64,000 bases of DNA from Kordiimonas lipolytica (GCF_001550065.1 NZ_LRUB01000036.1:248001-312000), one strand, 5' to 3'. Counted from the stretch's first letter, positions 25,010-34,125 are shown. Notes: a model not told the origin generated them from the letters alone. Translations and numbers: made by a program.

Positions 25010-27640
25010 ATGAGTAAACCAACGGCCCAGTTCATCAATGTCGGCGAACGCACAAACGTCGCCGGTTCCGCCAAATTCAAGAAGCTGATTTTTGAAGGTA
25101 ACTATGAAGAAGCTGTCTCCATCGCCCGCCACCAGGTGGAAGGCGGTGCGCAGATCATCGACATCAATTTCGATGACGCCATGCTGGACGCCGAAGAGGC
25201 CATGGAAACCTTCCTGAAGCTGATTGCAGCAGAGCCTGATATCGCCCGCGTGCCGGTGATGATCGACAGCTCCAAATGGAGTGTGATCGAGACCGGCCTC
25301 AAGTGTGTTCAGGGTAAGGCGGTGGTGAATTCCATCAGCATGAAGGAAGGCAAAGAGCCATTCGTTGCGCAAGCGAAACGGATTATGCGTTATGGCGCCG
25401 CCGTGGTTGTAATGGCGTTTGACGAAAAAGGCCAGGCCGACAGCATCGACCGCAAGTATGAGATCTGCAAAAAGTCCTACGACATCCTGGTGAACGAAGT
25501 GGGCTTCCCGCCGGAAGACATCATCTTCGACCCCAACATTTTCGCGGTGGCGACCGGGATTGAAGAGCATGATAACTACGGCGTGGACTTCATTGAAGCC
25601 ACTCGCCTGATCAAGAAAAACCTGCCGCACGCCAAGGTTTCCGGCGGTGTGTCGAACGTGTCCTTCTCGTTCCGGGGCAATAACCCGGTGCGCGAGGCCA
25701 TGCACAGCGTGTTCCTCTATCACGCCATCAAGGCGGGGATGGACATGGGTATTGTGAACGCGGGCCAGCTGACGGTTTATTCCGATATTCCGGATGACCT
25801 CAGGGAGCGGGTCGAGGACGTGATCCTCAACCGCCGGCCGGACGCCACGGAGCGGCTTCTGGAAATCGCAGACGACTATAAAGGGCAGGGCGCCAAGGCG
25901 CGGGTAGAGGACCTTTCGTGGCGCGAACAGCCGGTTGCAAAGCGGCTTGAGCACGCGCTGGTGAAGGGCATTGCCGATTATATTGAGGAAGACACAGAAG
26001 AAGCCCGACAGCAGTTTGACCGCCCGATCCAGGTGATTGAAGGCCCGTTGATGGACGGCATGAATGTGGTGGGTGACCTTTTCGGTGCGGGCGAAATGTT
26101 CCTGCCGCAAGTGGTGAAATCCGCGCGCGTGATGAAACAGTCAGTGGCCTACCTTCAGCCGTTTATCGAGGCCGAAAAGGAAGAGGGCAGTAAGGCCAAA
26201 GGCCGCATCGTGATGGCGACCGTGAAGGGTGACGTGCACGACATTGGCAAGAATATCGTCGGCGTGGTGCTGCAGTGTAACAATTTCGAGGTGATCGACC
26301 TTGGCGTGATGGTGCCGTGGGCGGATATCCTGAAGGCGGCGAATGATCATGACGCCGACATGATTGGCCTTTCCGGCCTGATCACGCCAAGCCTTGACGA
26401 GATGGTGACCGTGGCGTCCGAGATGAAGCGCGCCAAGTTTGATATGCCGCTGCTGATCGGCGGTGCCACAACCAGCCGCGTACACACGGCGGTGAAGATC
26501 GCGCCTGAGTATGACGGCCCTGTAACCCACGTGCTGGACGCGTCCCGCGCGGTGGGTGTGGCCAGCCAACTGGTCAGCGAAGACGGCAAGGCGGCCTTTG
26601 TCGAGAAAACCAAGGCGGAGTATGACGAGATCGTGCGCAAGCGCCTGGCGAAGCCGAAATCGGACCGCCTGGTGGGGCTTGAGGACGCGCGCAAGAACAA
26701 GGCAACGCCTGATTTTGACGCCTTCACCCCGGTGCGCCCAAGCTTTACGGGCACGCGTGTGTTCGACGATTTCCCGCTTGAGGACCTCATCGAGCGCATC
26801 GACTGGACACCCTTCTTCCGCACCTGGGAACTGGCGGGCACATATCCCGCGATCCTGGAGGATGACGTGGTGGGCGAAAGCGCGCGCAGCCTGCTCGCTG
26901 ACGCCGAGGCCATGCTGAAGACCATCGTTGAAGAAAAGTGGCTGACCGCGAAGGGCGTGGTGGGTTTCTGGCCTGCGAACGCAGATGGTGACGACGTGGT
27001 GCTTTATACCGGCGATAACCGGAATGAAGAGCTCAGCCGCGTGCATTTCCTCCGTCAGCAAATCCAGAAGCGGGAAGGCCGCGCCAATGACTGCCTGGCC
27101 GATTTCATTGCGCCCGAGGGCACCAAGCCTGACTGGATGGGTGGCTTTGTTGTAACGGCGGGCCACGGTATTGAGCCGCATCTCGCGCGCTTCCAGGCCA
27201 ATCACGACGACTATAGCGATATCATGCTGAAGGCGCTGGCCGACCGGCTGGCGGAAGCCTTTGCCGAGAAGATGCACGAGCTGGTGCGCACGGAGCTTTG
27301 GGGCTTTGCGGCTGATGAGGACCTGACGAATGAGGAAATCATCAAGGAGCGCTACACGTCCATCCGCCCCGCGCCCGGTTACCCTGCGTGCCCGGACCAT
27401 AGCGAAAAGCCAGAGCTGTTCCGCCTGCTGGATGCAACCAACGCCACCGGCGTGGAACTGACCGAAAGTTTCGCCATGACGCCGACAGCGGCTGTTTCGG
27501 GCTATTATTTCGCGCACCCGGACGCGCACTATTTCGGTGTGGGCAAGATTGGCGAAGACCAACTGGCGGACTATGCGAAGCGCCGCGGCGTGGATATCGA
27601 GCAGGCAGCCCGGTGGCTCAGGCCCAACCTGGCTGACTGA
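25010..27640 (+). CDS. metH: Methionine synthase, folate/B12/activation component (split MetH C-terminal part)
   Basis: An 876-residue protein holding the pterin-binding barrel ([13 protein letters not shown] at residue 9), the cap and cobalamin-binding domains (D-V-H-D-I-G-K-N with the cobalt-ligand histidine near 407, then S-G-L-I-T-P-S and G-G-A-T-T-S) and the SAM-binding activation domain ([12 protein letters not shown] near 783). With the preceding gene it makes a complete cobalamin-dependent methionine synthase. It ends at the REP-like hairpins. Confidence 0.95.
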   Translation: MSKPTAQFINVGERTNVAGSAKFKKLIFEGNYEEAVSIARHQVEGGAQIIDINFDDAMLDAEEAMETFLKLIAAEPDIARVPVMIDSSKWSVIETGLKCVQGKAVVNSISMKEGKEPFVAQAKRIMRYGAAVVVMAFDEKGQADSIDRKYEICKKSYDILVNEVGFPPEDIIFDPNIFAVATGIEEHDNYGVDFIEATRLIKKNLPHAKVSGGVSNVSFSFRGNNPVREAMHSVFLYHAIKAGMDMGIVNAGQLTVYSDIPDDLRERVEDVILNRRPDATERLLEIADDYKGQGAKARVEDLSWREQPVAKRLEHALVKGIADYIEEDTEEARQQFDRPIQVIEGPLMDGMNVVGDLFGAGEMFLPQVVKSARVMKQSVAYLQPFIEAEKEEGSKAKGRIVMATVKGDVHDIGKNIVGVVLQCNNFEVIDLGVMVPWADILKAANDHDADMIGLSGLITPSLDEMVTVASEMKRAKFDMPLLIGGATTSRVHTAVKIAPEYDGPVTHVLDASRAVGVASQLVSEDGKAAFVEKTKAEYDEIVRKRLAKPKSDRLVGLEDARKNKATPDFDAFTPVRPSFTGTRVFDDFPLEDLIERIDWTPFFRTWELAGTYPAILEDDVVGESARSLLADAEAMLKTIVEEKWLTAKGVVGFWPANADGDDVVLYTGDNRNEELSRVHFLRQQIQKREGRANDCLADFIAPEGTKPDWMGGFVVTAGHGIEPHLARFQANHDDYSDIMLKALADRLAEAFAEKMHELVRTELWGFAADEDLTNEEIIKERYTSIRPAPGYPACPDHSEKPELFRLLDATNATGVELTESFAMTPTAAVSGYYFAHPDAHYFGVGKIGEDQLADYAKRRGVDIEQAARWLRPNLAD

Positions 27641-27651
27641 CCCAAATCGTC

Positions 27652-27728
27652 ACTCACCGGCTTGACCGGTGAGTCCATGTTGCGCGCTCGTGGGTGTACC
27701 ACTGGATTCGCCGATCAAGTCGGCGAAT
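27652..27728. repeat. Two REP-like hairpins between convergent genes
   Basis: Two perfect stems with 5-base loops: ACTCACCGG-CTTGA-CCGGTGAGT at 27652-27674 and ATTCGCCGA-TCAAG-TCGGCGAAT at 27706-27728. They lie between metH and the convergent MBL gene. No T-run follows, so they look like intergenic palindromic repeats, although they may also end transcription. Confidence 0.6.
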
Positions 27729-27738
27729 GACGAGCGGT

Positions 27739-28647
27739 TCAGGGCGTGAACACGTCCAGGTCACTGGCGGAAATGATCGCGCCTTTGTATCCCGCGTCGC
27801 GGATTTCCTGCACCAGATCAGGGTCTGACGTGCCCCAGTAAAGCTGGTGCGTCAGCACCAGAAGCTTGGGCTTGGCTTTGCCGGCGAGTTCAGCCAGCTC
27901 AGACGCCGATGTGTGGAAGCTTTTGTGATACTTCTGCCAGACGGGCTCGCGCCGGCGCCAGCCCGCGTCGGAATAGACCTCATGCACCAGAATGTCTGCG
28001 CCCCTTGCGGCTTCCAGCAGGCGGCCGCTCGGGCGCGCATCGCCGGATACCACTATGGTTTTTCCGCCCGCTTCGAACTTGAAGCCGTAAGCTTCATCCC
28101 AGCTGCCGTGTAGCACCGGGATCGCGCTGATTTTGATCGATGGCGTGTCGACAAGCAGCTTGTTCTGGCCAATCTCATGCACGGTCACCTTGAAGCCGTC
28201 AGGGTTGGCGGGCTCCAGCCCGTTCAGCCGCATCGCCACATCAACCGCATAAGCTTTCGACAGATGTGCCACCATATCTGCGCTGCCAGTGGGGCCATAT
28301 AGCGTCAGCGCGTGGTCGCGCTCCAGCACCCAGGGCGTGAACATAAGGTCAGGCAGGCCAAGCGTATGGTCGGAATGCAGGTGGGTGATGAACACATGAT
28401 CCAGGTTCGGCTGCGCCAGTTCCGGCACGCCTTTTTGCTGTGCTGCGGCGGCACGGCGCACAACGCCCGGGCCCGCATCCACCAGATAGGCTTTGCCCCC
28501 AAAGGTGACGGCAAGCGCAGGTCCTGACCGGGCCGGGTCCGCGTTCGGTGTACCGGTGCCCAGCATCACAAGCTTCATGGCGTCCTCAGAATAGGCGCTG
28601 GCGGTGAACAGGCTGATGGTCAGAATGAAAATGGCTATCCGGCGCAT
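27739..28647 (-). CDS. Exported MBL-fold hydrolase, RNase Z/arylsulfatase-like
   Basis: A 302-residue metallo-beta-lactamase-fold protein with a signal peptide (hydrophobic to about residue 19, S-A-Y-S-E). It has L-G-T-G-T-P near 31, T-H-L-H-S-D-H-T-L-G-L near 88, the G-D-A-R-P strand near 203 and L-T-H-Q near 270, in the pattern of ElaC/RNase-Z-like proteins. The signal peptide argues against a tRNA-processing role; exported members of this branch include arylsulfatases. Substrate unknown. Confidence 0.83.
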   Translation of the reverse strand: MRRIAIFILTISLFTASAYSEDAMKLVMLGTGTPNADPARSGPALAVTFGGKAYLVDAGPGVVRRAAAAQQKGVPELAQPNLDHVFITHLHSDHTLGLPDLMFTPWVLERDHALTLYGPTGSADMVAHLSKAYAVDVAMRLNGLEPANPDGFKVTVHEIGQNKLLVDTPSIKISAIPVLHGSWDEAYGFKFEAGGKTIVVSGDARPSGRLLEAARGADILVHEVYSDAGWRRREPVWQKYHKSFHTSASELAELAGKAKPKLLVLTHQLYWGTSDPDLVQEIRDAGYKGAIISASDLDVFTP

Positions 28648-28728
28648 GAATGTCCCCGTTTGTTGCAGTGCCGGGAACTATGGCATGGATGCCGCGCGCG
28701 GGGGAGGGCTAATTGCCGGGAAGCAGGA

Positions 28729-29262
28729 TCAGGAAGAAAAGGGGTGGAACATGATGCCATACAGGATCATGTCTACCGTATCGCCGTCCTTGGAAAGCGG
28801 CAGTGCCAGCACGGAATAATGGTGGAAGTTTTTGGGTGCCCATTTGGCCTGGATGTTGGTGGCATAATAGGGCTGCAGGTTATGGGTGAGCGTGACGGCC
28901 CGCTTGATCACGTCGTCTGAATTGGGGAATTGGCTCCAGGTTTTGCCCGTCAGGTCCACGCCGCTGTCTTCGGCGATCTGGGTGCCGCACAGGCGGAACG
29001 TGAACTCAGGGCTGTGGCCTTTGGTGTCAACATCCACCAACGCGATATGAGGCAGCAGGCGGGTCAGCTCAAGGGGGCTGAAGTCCCCGCGGCAGGGAAG
29101 TTTCCCCAGGCTTGATTTCTTATCTATCCAGAACTGGTAAAGGGCCGCCAGCTCCGACTGGCGGATTATGGCCTCGGCGTTATCCTCATAAAGAACGCCA
29201 GCGCTCGGCGCACCTGCGGAGCCGCCGGACACAAGGTCCCTCAAAATTGAAATGCCAGCCAT
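28729..29262 (-). CDS. PAS-domain (PAS_5-like) protein
   Basis: A 177-residue soluble protein with a single PAS-like fold of the type common in alphaproteobacteria: L-Y-x-F-W-x-x-K near residue 43, L-P-x-R-x-D-F-x-P-x-E-L near 54, L-L-P-H-I-A-L-V-D-V near 68, F-R-L-C-G-T near 88 and G-K-x-W near 106. No output domain is attached. The role, presumably sensing, is unknown. It is not obviously linked to its neighbours. Confidence 0.75.
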   Translation of the reverse strand: MAGISILRDLVSGGSAGAPSAGVLYEDNAEAIIRQSELAALYQFWIDKKSSLGKLPCRGDFSPLELTRLLPHIALVDVDTKGHSPEFTFRLCGTQIAEDSGVDLTGKTWSQFPNSDDVIKRAVTLTHNLQPYYATNIQAKWAPKNFHHYSVLALPLSKDGDTVDMILYGIMFHPFSS

Positions 29263-29496
29263 GGTGGCGCAACCTTTAAAAACTCGAAACTGGCTGCTGT
29301 TTACCTGAAAATACGATTTGGTTAAAGAAAATTTACCTAAAATTTGAAGGAAAAGTGCGGGTTACAGCTGGATTGTGGGGAACAAAGCACGAATGAGCAA
29401 GATTGTGTCGGCATACCCGCCAGCGCCGCAATTTACCGCGCTTTTCTTGCCTGCAAAGCGGTGGTCCGGCAACCGTGCCGCCGGACCATGTGGTTG

Positions 29497-30450
29497 TTAT
29501 TGCGCCTGCTGCTGAGGCGGTGCCGCCTGTGCCGGGGCCTGTGCCTGGGCCTGCGCTTGCTGTTCCTGCGCCGGGCCGTTCTGGCTGGCGGTATAAGTGG
29601 ACAGGAGCACCTTCAGTTGTCGGTCAACCTCCTGGGCAATCATGGTTCGGATGGTTTCGGCAAACTCCTGCGCCAGAATCTGATTGGTGGATAACTGCTG
29701 CCCCGGCATACTCGGTTGGCCCGGCATGCCAGGTTGGCCCGGCATGCCTTGCTGGCCCTGTGGGGCTGCGCCATACGCCATCTGTCCCTGCTGGTTCATG
29801 GGGTAGTTTCCTTTCTGCTGTTCGTAGGCGGCCTTGGTGGCGGCCATTTCCTGGGTGGCCGCGTCGCGGCGCTCTTTCACACCGTGGGCGATGGTGGCCC
29901 GTTGAAGCTCGAATGCCCGCCGGATTGAATTCTGCTGCGTGTCCGACGCCGCGATGACATCCATGGCCTGATTGACCACGTTGGTCTGGGCTGATGTATC
30001 CGGTGTGACGGAAGGTGGTTCCACATGCGGCACCTGATGTTGTGGTGGTGCGGCTGTCATGCTTGGGTCCGGGATGGGCGCAGCCTGCGGGGGCATATGC
30101 GGGGGCGTTTGGGGTGCTGCCTGCGGAGCCGCGGCTTGCGGAGCAGCCTGAGGCGCTGGTTGTTCAGGCACCGCATTCACTGTTGGCTGCGGGGCGGCCT
30201 GCGTTTGCGGGGGCGCCACTGTCTGGGTTCCCGGCTGCGCGCCCTGCTGGGGCGCTGAAGCAGGTGCTGTCTGCGCGGGTGATGCCCCGGTTGCTGTGGT
30301 TGTTGTGGTTGCTGTGGTTGCTTCCGCCACCTCCGCTGCTGCTTCTGGTGCAGCTTCCGGTGCTGCCGTGTCTGGCGCGCTCTTTTTCCTGGCCGCGCCC
30401 TTGCCGGACGCGGATGTTTTGGCTGTTTTCTTGCTGGTTGCTTTGGTCAT
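29497..30450 (-). CDS. Low-complexity Ala/Pro/Gln-rich protein of the R-body locus
   Basis: A 317-residue protein. Residues 1-30 are Lys/Ala-rich and basic, 30-150 are Ala/Pro/Gln/Thr low complexity, 155-215 a probable amphipathic helix (N-x-A-M-D-V-I-A-A-S-D-T-Q-Q-N, E-R-R-D-A-A-T-Q-E), 225-255 contain three M-P-G-Q-x units, 255-295 another helix, and the end is Gln/Ala-rich. No family recognised. It follows the coiled-coil gene by 39 bp on the same strand and starts after GGAGG. Scaffold, anchoring or chaperone of R-body assembly is a guess from position. Confidence 0.7.
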   Translation of the reverse strand: MTKATSKKTAKTSASGKGAARKKSAPDTAAPEAAPEAAAEVAEATTATTTTTATGASPAQTAPASAPQQGAQPGTQTVAPPQTQAAPQPTVNAVPEQPAPQAAPQAAAPQAAPQTPPHMPPQAAPIPDPSMTAAPPQHQVPHVEPPSVTPDTSAQTNVVNQAMDVIAASDTQQNSIRRAFELQRATIAHGVKERRDAATQEMAATKAAYEQQKGNYPMNQQGQMAYGAAPQGQQGMPGQPGMPGQPSMPGQQLSTNQILAQEFAETIRTMIAQEVDRQLKVLLSTYTASQNGPAQEQQAQAQAQAPAQAAPPQQQAQ

Positions 30451-30489
30451 GATTGCCTCCGCTTGCGCCCCATGGCCCGGGGCGCAGAG

Positions 30490-31182
30490 TTAGCTTTTCT
30501 TCTTCGGGGCCGCTTTGCTGGCTCTGGCCTTTTTGCCTGCCCCCTCCTTTGAGCTTGTGCCCGTGGATGACCGGGGCGAAAGCTCTGCCGTTCGGACAGA
30601 GGCTGTGGCGGTCTCTTCGGCTTCTTTCAGGACTTCTTCTTCCTCTTTGCGGACCTCTTTTTCTTCTTCCCGGACGGCTTCTTCTTCCGCTTTCACTGCT
30701 CCTTCCGCTTGCGCAGCGGCGCGGGCTTCCTGTTCTTCAAGAGCACGGGAATAGAGCTCAACGTCTTCTTCATAGCGACGGACATTTTCTTCAAAGCGGC
30801 GCACATTTTCCTGTTCGCGGGTGGCTTCCTCGGCCACGGCTTCGGCAGCTCTGTCGCTCTCGCAGTCTGCGTGGTCGGCCCGCATCAAGCTGGCCTGATA
30901 GGCAAGGGTTTCTTCCTGAAGGCGCTCTGCTTCGGCCTGGACAGCCAGATACGACAAATTCTGACGTTCCACATAGCAGCTATAATTCAGGACTTGCTCT
31001 TCCTCCGCACGTGCTTGCGCCTCAACCGCTTCGGCATCCCGGTAATAGCCCGGATCGTCCCAATAGGAATTGCAGCCTGCACTTGAAGAGCCGTCATTGT
31101 TGGCATCGGTGTTGGAACTGCCCGAGGAAGTGACGACGACTGTCAGGTCTTCCTCAATTTCAACTGTCTCGCGTTCATTCAT
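30490..31182 (-). CDS. Acidic coiled-coil protein of the R-body locus
   Basis: A 230-residue protein, strongly Glu-rich from about residue 50 to 190 with heptad-like coiled coil and repeated (E/K)-E-E-E-V-(R/L)-K-E units, a Ser/Asn/Asp-rich start, and a basic K-K-A-R-A-S-K-A-A-P-K-K-K-S tail that resembles the basic tails of the neighbouring 317-residue protein. No family recognised. It has a TCACA-N14-CCGTC promoter motif upstream (31308-31331), so it belongs to the putative sigma regulon. Confidence 0.7.
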   Translation of the reverse strand: MNERETVEIEEDLTVVVTSSGSSNTDANNDGSSSAGCNSYWDDPGYYRDAEAVEAQARAEEEQVLNYSCYVERQNLSYLAVQAEAERLQEETLAYQASLMRADHADCESDRAAEAVAEEATREQENVRRFEENVRRYEEDVELYSRALEEQEARAAAQAEGAVKAEEEAVREEEKEVRKEEEEVLKEAEETATASVRTAELSPRSSTGTSSKEGAGKKARASKAAPKKKS

Positions 31183-31307
31183 GGCGTTGCTTCCTGATTG
31201 ACGGCAAACGGGGGGATTGCCTGCGTAAATAGTCGCGACCAGTGACGGAAATAGCGGAGCCCCGTAGTTGACCCGCCATGAAACAAAGGCCGCTCTCCGA
31301 TCGTCTG

Positions 31308-31331
31308 GACGGAAGAGCAGCCCCTCTGTGA
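31308..31331 (-). promoter_or_regulatory. Putative reb-sigma promoter, TCACA-N14-CCGTC
   Basis: On the minus strand TCACA is followed after exactly 14 bases by CCGTC, 126 bp before the coiled-coil gene start. It matches the motif in front of the reb genes. Confidence 0.75.
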
Positions 31332-31349
31332 AAAAGAAATTTGGAAGAT

Positions 31350-31637
31350 CTAGCTGCCGCCGCTATCCGAACCGGTGTCGGATCCCGTGGGCGGTGTGTT
31401 GCTCTTGATGATCTCAATCGTCTTGTCGATCATGGTCTGCTGCAGCTTTTTCATGTCCATGGTGACATCGGGCGGCACCACATTCTGCTTCAGCAGTTTC
31501 TGGATCTCGGCGTCCGCTGCCTCGACGAAATCGACAATGCTTTTCTGAATGGCGGCCTCGACTTCCGCGGTGCCCTTGAGGCCTTCATCGATCATTTTCG
31601 CGATATCCTCGGGGCTTGGGCTTTCGCTGTCTGCCAT
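31350..31637 (-). CDS. Small helical protein of the R-body locus
   Basis: A 95-residue acidic protein, predicted helical over residues 8-80 (P-E-D-I-A-K-M-I-D-E-G-L, A-I-Q-K-S-I-V-D-F-V-E-A-A-D-A-E-I-Q-K-L) with a Ser/Gly/Asp-rich tail. No family recognised. AAGGAGG precedes the ATG. A promoter motif with one mismatch, TCCCA-N14-GCGTC, lies 34 bp upstream. Size and helix content resemble small structural or accessory R-body proteins, but homology is not visible. Confidence 0.7.
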   Translation of the reverse strand: MADSESPSPEDIAKMIDEGLKGTAEVEAAIQKSIVDFVEAADAEIQKLLKQNVVPPDVTMDMKKLQQTMIDKTIEIIKSNTPPTGSDTGSDSGGS

Positions 31638-31670
31638 GGTGGCCTCCTTTCGCTGGGTGATTTGACCTAA

Positions 31671-31694
31671 GACGCAGCGGCGGCGGAATTGGGA
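31671..31694 (-). promoter_or_regulatory. Putative reb-sigma promoter (variant), TCCCA-N14-GCGTC
   Basis: Same spacing and -10-like GCGTC as the other sites, but the -35-like element reads TCCCA instead of TCACA. It lies 34 bp upstream of the 95-residue protein gene. Confidence 0.5.
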
Positions 31695-31774
31695 AGTGAA
31701 ATCACGGTTTTTTGCCGAAAAGGGCTGAAAGACGTGCTATAAGTGTATTATCAATATCAATAGGAGAATATTCT

Positions 31775-32272
31775 ATGGTTGATAAAAAGTCTGCCAACCA
31801 AACCCCATCCGGGGAACCACAAGACCAGCCAGAAGACCATGTCGATGCCCTGTCACAGGAAATCGCCAAGCTTTTGTCCAGTCTTGTGGGTACAGTCAAG
31901 TCCGCCTCCGGTGACGGGGAGGGCAAAGCTGGCCAGGAAGCGCTCTATGTGGTTATAGAGCTCATTCAGGCGCTTTTGAATGACATCAAGGCGCATGAAA
32001 AACCAACGCTTGCTGACCGCATCCTTACAGTGATTGCGGAATGGAAGCTGGTTATGGCCGCGGGGAACACCCTCGATATGTCAACTGTCTACAGCCAGTC
32101 CGAGCACTTGATGAAGAAGCTCGATAGCGTGGCTGAAGGAGCAACCAAAGCGGGCATTGTTGATATCTATGCCTATGGTGGCACAGCTGCCGAAAACGCG
32201 ATGGCGGTGCTGATGGAAACAGTCCATCTGAAGCCTAAACCCATCGTGGTTCCGAAAACAGAAGCCCACTAA
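31775..32272 (+). CDS. Unknown helical protein of the R-body locus
   Basis: A 165-residue protein without a recognised family; mostly helical, with an acidic polar N-terminus to residue 25, then amphipathic helices (L-S-Q-E-I-A-K-L-L-S-S-L-V-G-T-V-K, A-L-Y-V-V-I-E-L-I-Q-A-L-L-N-D-I-K) and a segment G-I-V-D-I-Y-A-Y-G-G-T-A-A-E that loosely resembles the G-V-I-Q-I-Y-S of the RebB proteins. I chose ATG 31775 behind AGGAG; the frame is open to 31712. It has no reb-sigma motif upstream but does have a terminator-like hairpin behind. Confidence 0.7.
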   Translation: MVDKKSANQTPSGEPQDQPEDHVDALSQEIAKLLSSLVGTVKSASGDGEGKAGQEALYVVIELIQALLNDIKAHEKPTLADRILTVIAEWKLVMAAGNTLDMSTVYSQSEHLMKKLDSVAEGATKAGIVDIYAYGGTAAENAMAVLMETVHLKPKPIVVPKTEAH

Positions 32273-32286
32273 AAGCGGGTAATGGC

Positions 32287-32322
32287 AAGGGGGTTTATGG
32301 TTGGCGGACGAGGCCCCCTTTT
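32287..32322 (+). terminator. Terminator-like hairpin after the 165-residue protein gene
   Basis: AAGGGGG at 32287-32293 pairs with CCCCCTT at 32314-32320 around a 20-base loop, followed by TT. The loop is long, so strength is uncertain. Confidence 0.5.
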
Positions 32323-32403
32323 CATAGAATAGTCTTTTGGTCATGCATGCGGGCCTCAAAGGCACGCAACACCAGCTAAAAGCTTGGCATCATTTTTATT
32401 TTC

Positions 32404-32427
32404 TCACAAACCTGAGGTTGGGTCGTC
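32404..32427 (+). promoter_or_regulatory. Putative reb-sigma promoter, TCACA-N14-TCGTC
   Basis: TCACA, 14 bases, TCGTC; 77 bp before the first RebB-family gene. The core CGTC and spacing match the other sites. Confidence 0.75.
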
Positions 32428-32503
32428 GTATGCGGGAGACGTATTCGTGCCCCTGCCGGGGTGCCTGGTCTCACCCCAATTTAGTTTTTGAAGGAGAAAA
32501 GAC

Positions 32504-32833
32504 ATGGCAATGCCAACCGCGGTGAACAGCCAAATCACAGATTCAGTGTCACAGGCAAATGTGGAAGTATTGGGCAGTTCGCCTGCGATGGGGATGGGGG
32601 CGATGTATCAATCGCTTGGCCATTCGACGGGAATCCTGTTTGAAAACAGTGTAGGCGCCCAACAGCAACTGGCGATCGCCGCTCAGTCTGCTGCCAACCA
32701 GGGTGTGATCCAGATCTACAGCGTTAATACCATGGCCGGTGCGACCGCCGCGGCCAAGATCGCCAACAGCGACACGTCTGAGACCATGATGTCTCTGATG
32801 ACAGCGCTCAAAGGTGTCGAAAGCGTCAGCTAA
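32504..32833 (+). CDS. RebB-family R-body protein, long type (paralog 1)
   Basis: A 109-residue RebB-family protein. RebB and RebA type subunits build R-bodies, coiled protein ribbons that unroll on acidification. The family start V-N-S-Q-I-T-D-S-V-S-Q-A-N-V-E-V-L-G, the S-P-A-M-G-M-G-A-M-Y-Q-S-L-G-H-S-T-G-I-L middle and A-N-Q-G-V-I-Q-I-Y-S-V-N-T-M-A-G are conserved in the next paralogs. It is Ala/Ser/Gln-rich without charged clusters, as expected of a self-assembling subunit. AAGGAG precedes the ATG. Own promoter motif and own terminator. Confidence 0.88.
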   Translation: MAMPTAVNSQITDSVSQANVEVLGSSPAMGMGAMYQSLGHSTGILFENSVGAQQQLAIAAQSAANQGVIQIYSVNTMAGATAAAKIANSDTSETMMSLMTALKGVESVS

Positions 32834-32839
32834 CCTTCC

Positions 32840-32870
32840 CCCGCCTTGGCGGTAGGCGGGCTCCTTTTCT
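32840..32870 (+). terminator. Terminator after RebB paralog 1
   Basis: CCCGCC at 32840-32845 pairs with GGCGGG at 32855-32860, followed by CTCCTTTTCTT. It lies 7 bp after the stop codon and would separate this gene from the next. Confidence 0.65.
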
Positions 32871-32999
32871 TATCTTGGAAGGTCATAGGCACTGGGTTTG
32901 AGACTTGAGAACCACTGGCGGCGCATTGCGTCGCCAGTTTTCGTTTTGGCCCGATGCGAACCGCTAATGCCCTCATTGAGAAAAAACAAACACGCCATG

Positions 33000-33023
33000 T
33001 CACAAAATTTTACGTGCGGCGTC
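33000..33023 (+). promoter_or_regulatory. Putative reb-sigma promoter, TCACA-N14-GCGTC
   Basis: Exact motif with 14-base spacing, 79 bp before RebB paralog 2. Confidence 0.82.
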
Positions 33024-33101
33024 TAAAGCCTGAAAGCGATGTCGGCAAGCGGATGGTACGCTGCCAAGGCGCGTAACAAGGATCAGGTCAGGAGACAGGT
33101 C

Positions 33102-33428
33102 ATGGCGTATCCAACACTCGTAAACGATCAGATTACCGATGCAGTCACGCAGTCCAATGTGAAAGTGCTGGGCGACGCGCCGGCAATGGCGATGGGCTCG
33201 ATTTTCCAGTCGGCCGCGCACTCAACGGGCATCCTTTATGAAAATGCAGTAGGCAGCCAGCAGCAACTGGCAATCGCCGCGCAGGCCGCGACGAACCAGG
33301 GTGTTATCCAGATATATAGCGTCGACACGATGGCTGGTGCGGTGGGAACCTCGAAAATCGCCAACAGCGACACTGCAGGCACCATGATGTCACTGGTAAT
33401 GGCCCTGAAAGCCGGCCAGACGGCATAG
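33102..33428 (+). CDS. RebB-family R-body protein, long type (paralog 2)
   Basis: A 108-residue RebB-family subunit. It shares with paralogs 3 and 4 the stretch Q-I-T-D-A-V-T-Q-(S/A)-N-V-K-V-L-G-D-A-P-A-M-A-M-G and the end T-M-M-S-L-V-M-A-L-K-A-G-Q-T-A. It differs at the very start (M-A-Y-P-T-L-V-N-D). I chose ATG 33102; the frame is open to 33039 but AGGAGA lies just before 33102. Own promoter motif upstream. Confidence 0.9.
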   Translation: MAYPTLVNDQITDAVTQSNVKVLGDAPAMAMGSIFQSAAHSTGILYENAVGSQQQLAIAAQAATNQGVIQIYSVDTMAGAVGTSKIANSDTAGTMMSLVMALKAGQTA

Positions 33429-33737
33429 GGCTTCACGCTGCCATAAAAGCTGCCCACAGGGGGCGCCAACACTTTGCCTCGATACTCGGATGCGTCCCCC
33501 ATCAAGCGCCATGCGCGGACCGAACCCAACCAGCCTTTCCCCCAGGCAGCAGTGGTTCCGTGCATGGCGCTTCCTCTTTTCCGGTCGCGTAAGGCGCACC
33601 TGATTTTTCCTGTTTTTTTTCGTTTCAAACCTCACAAACACGGCGGCTTTGCGTCGTTACCGCGAGTGCCGCGTGGCTGATATGAAAGCCAGATGCGCAA
33701 GCTCACTTGGTATATAGGCTCACAAGGAGAACTCGAT
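33429..33737 (+). other. 309-bp gap between RebB paralogs 2 and 3
   Basis: No gene seen. It holds the reb-sigma promoter motif at 33632-33655 and a GGAG ribosome-binding site before the next start. The region before the motif has a T-rich run (about 33604-33620) but no clear terminator stem. Confidence 0.6.
33632..33655 (+). promoter_or_regulatory. Putative reb-sigma promoter, TCACA-N14-GCGTC
   Basis: Exact motif with 14-base spacing, 83 bp before RebB paralog 3. Confidence 0.82.
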
Positions 33738-34064
33738 ATGGCTATGCCAACCCCCGTAAACGGTCAAATTACTGACGCTGTTACCCAGGCTAACGTCAAA
33801 GTGCTTGGTGATGCGCCAGCAATGGCGATGGGCTCGATCTTCCAGTCGCTGGCTCACTCCACCGGTATTCTTTATGAGAATGCTGTTGGGTCCCAGCAGC
33901 AACTGGCGATCGCATCGCAGGCTGCGACCAACCAGGGCGTGATCCAGATTTACAGCATCGACACGATGGCTGGTGCGGTTGCGACCAACAAAATCGCCAA
34001 CAGCGACACGGCAGACACGATGATGTCGCTGGTGATGGCACTGAAGGCCGGCCAGACTGCATAA
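33738..34064 (+). CDS. RebB-family R-body protein, long type (paralog 3)
   Basis: A 108-residue RebB-family subunit. Its first 57 residues are identical to those of paralog 4, showing recent duplication or gene conversion. Conserved elements as in the other long paralogs; it differs from paralog 4 mainly after residue 57 (A-S-Q-A-A-T, A-V-A-T-N-K-I). AAGGAG lies before the ATG at 33738. It has its own promoter motif and a strong terminator, so it can be expressed alone; by conservation it is a likely major ribbon subunit. Confidence 0.9.
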   Translation: MAMPTPVNGQITDAVTQANVKVLGDAPAMAMGSIFQSLAHSTGILYENAVGSQQQLAIASQAATNQGVIQIYSIDTMAGAVATNKIANSDTADTMMSLVMALKAGQTA

Positions 34065-34085
34065 TCTGGTTGTGCCAAGAAAACT

Positions 34086-34125
34086 GGGGTTGCGCGGGCT
34101 TCGGCCGCTGCGCAGCCCCATTTTT
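34086..34125 (+). terminator. Terminator after RebB paralog 3
   Basis: GGGGTTGCGC at 34086-34095 pairs with GCGCAGCCCC at 34110-34119 (one G-T pair) and is followed by A and five T residues. Confidence 0.85.

Noticed and set aside
26141..27562. 473-residue open frame antisense to metH
   Set aside because: It lies wholly inside the confident metH reading frame, has the His/Arg-rich composition of a shadow frame in GC-rich DNA and no recognisable motif.
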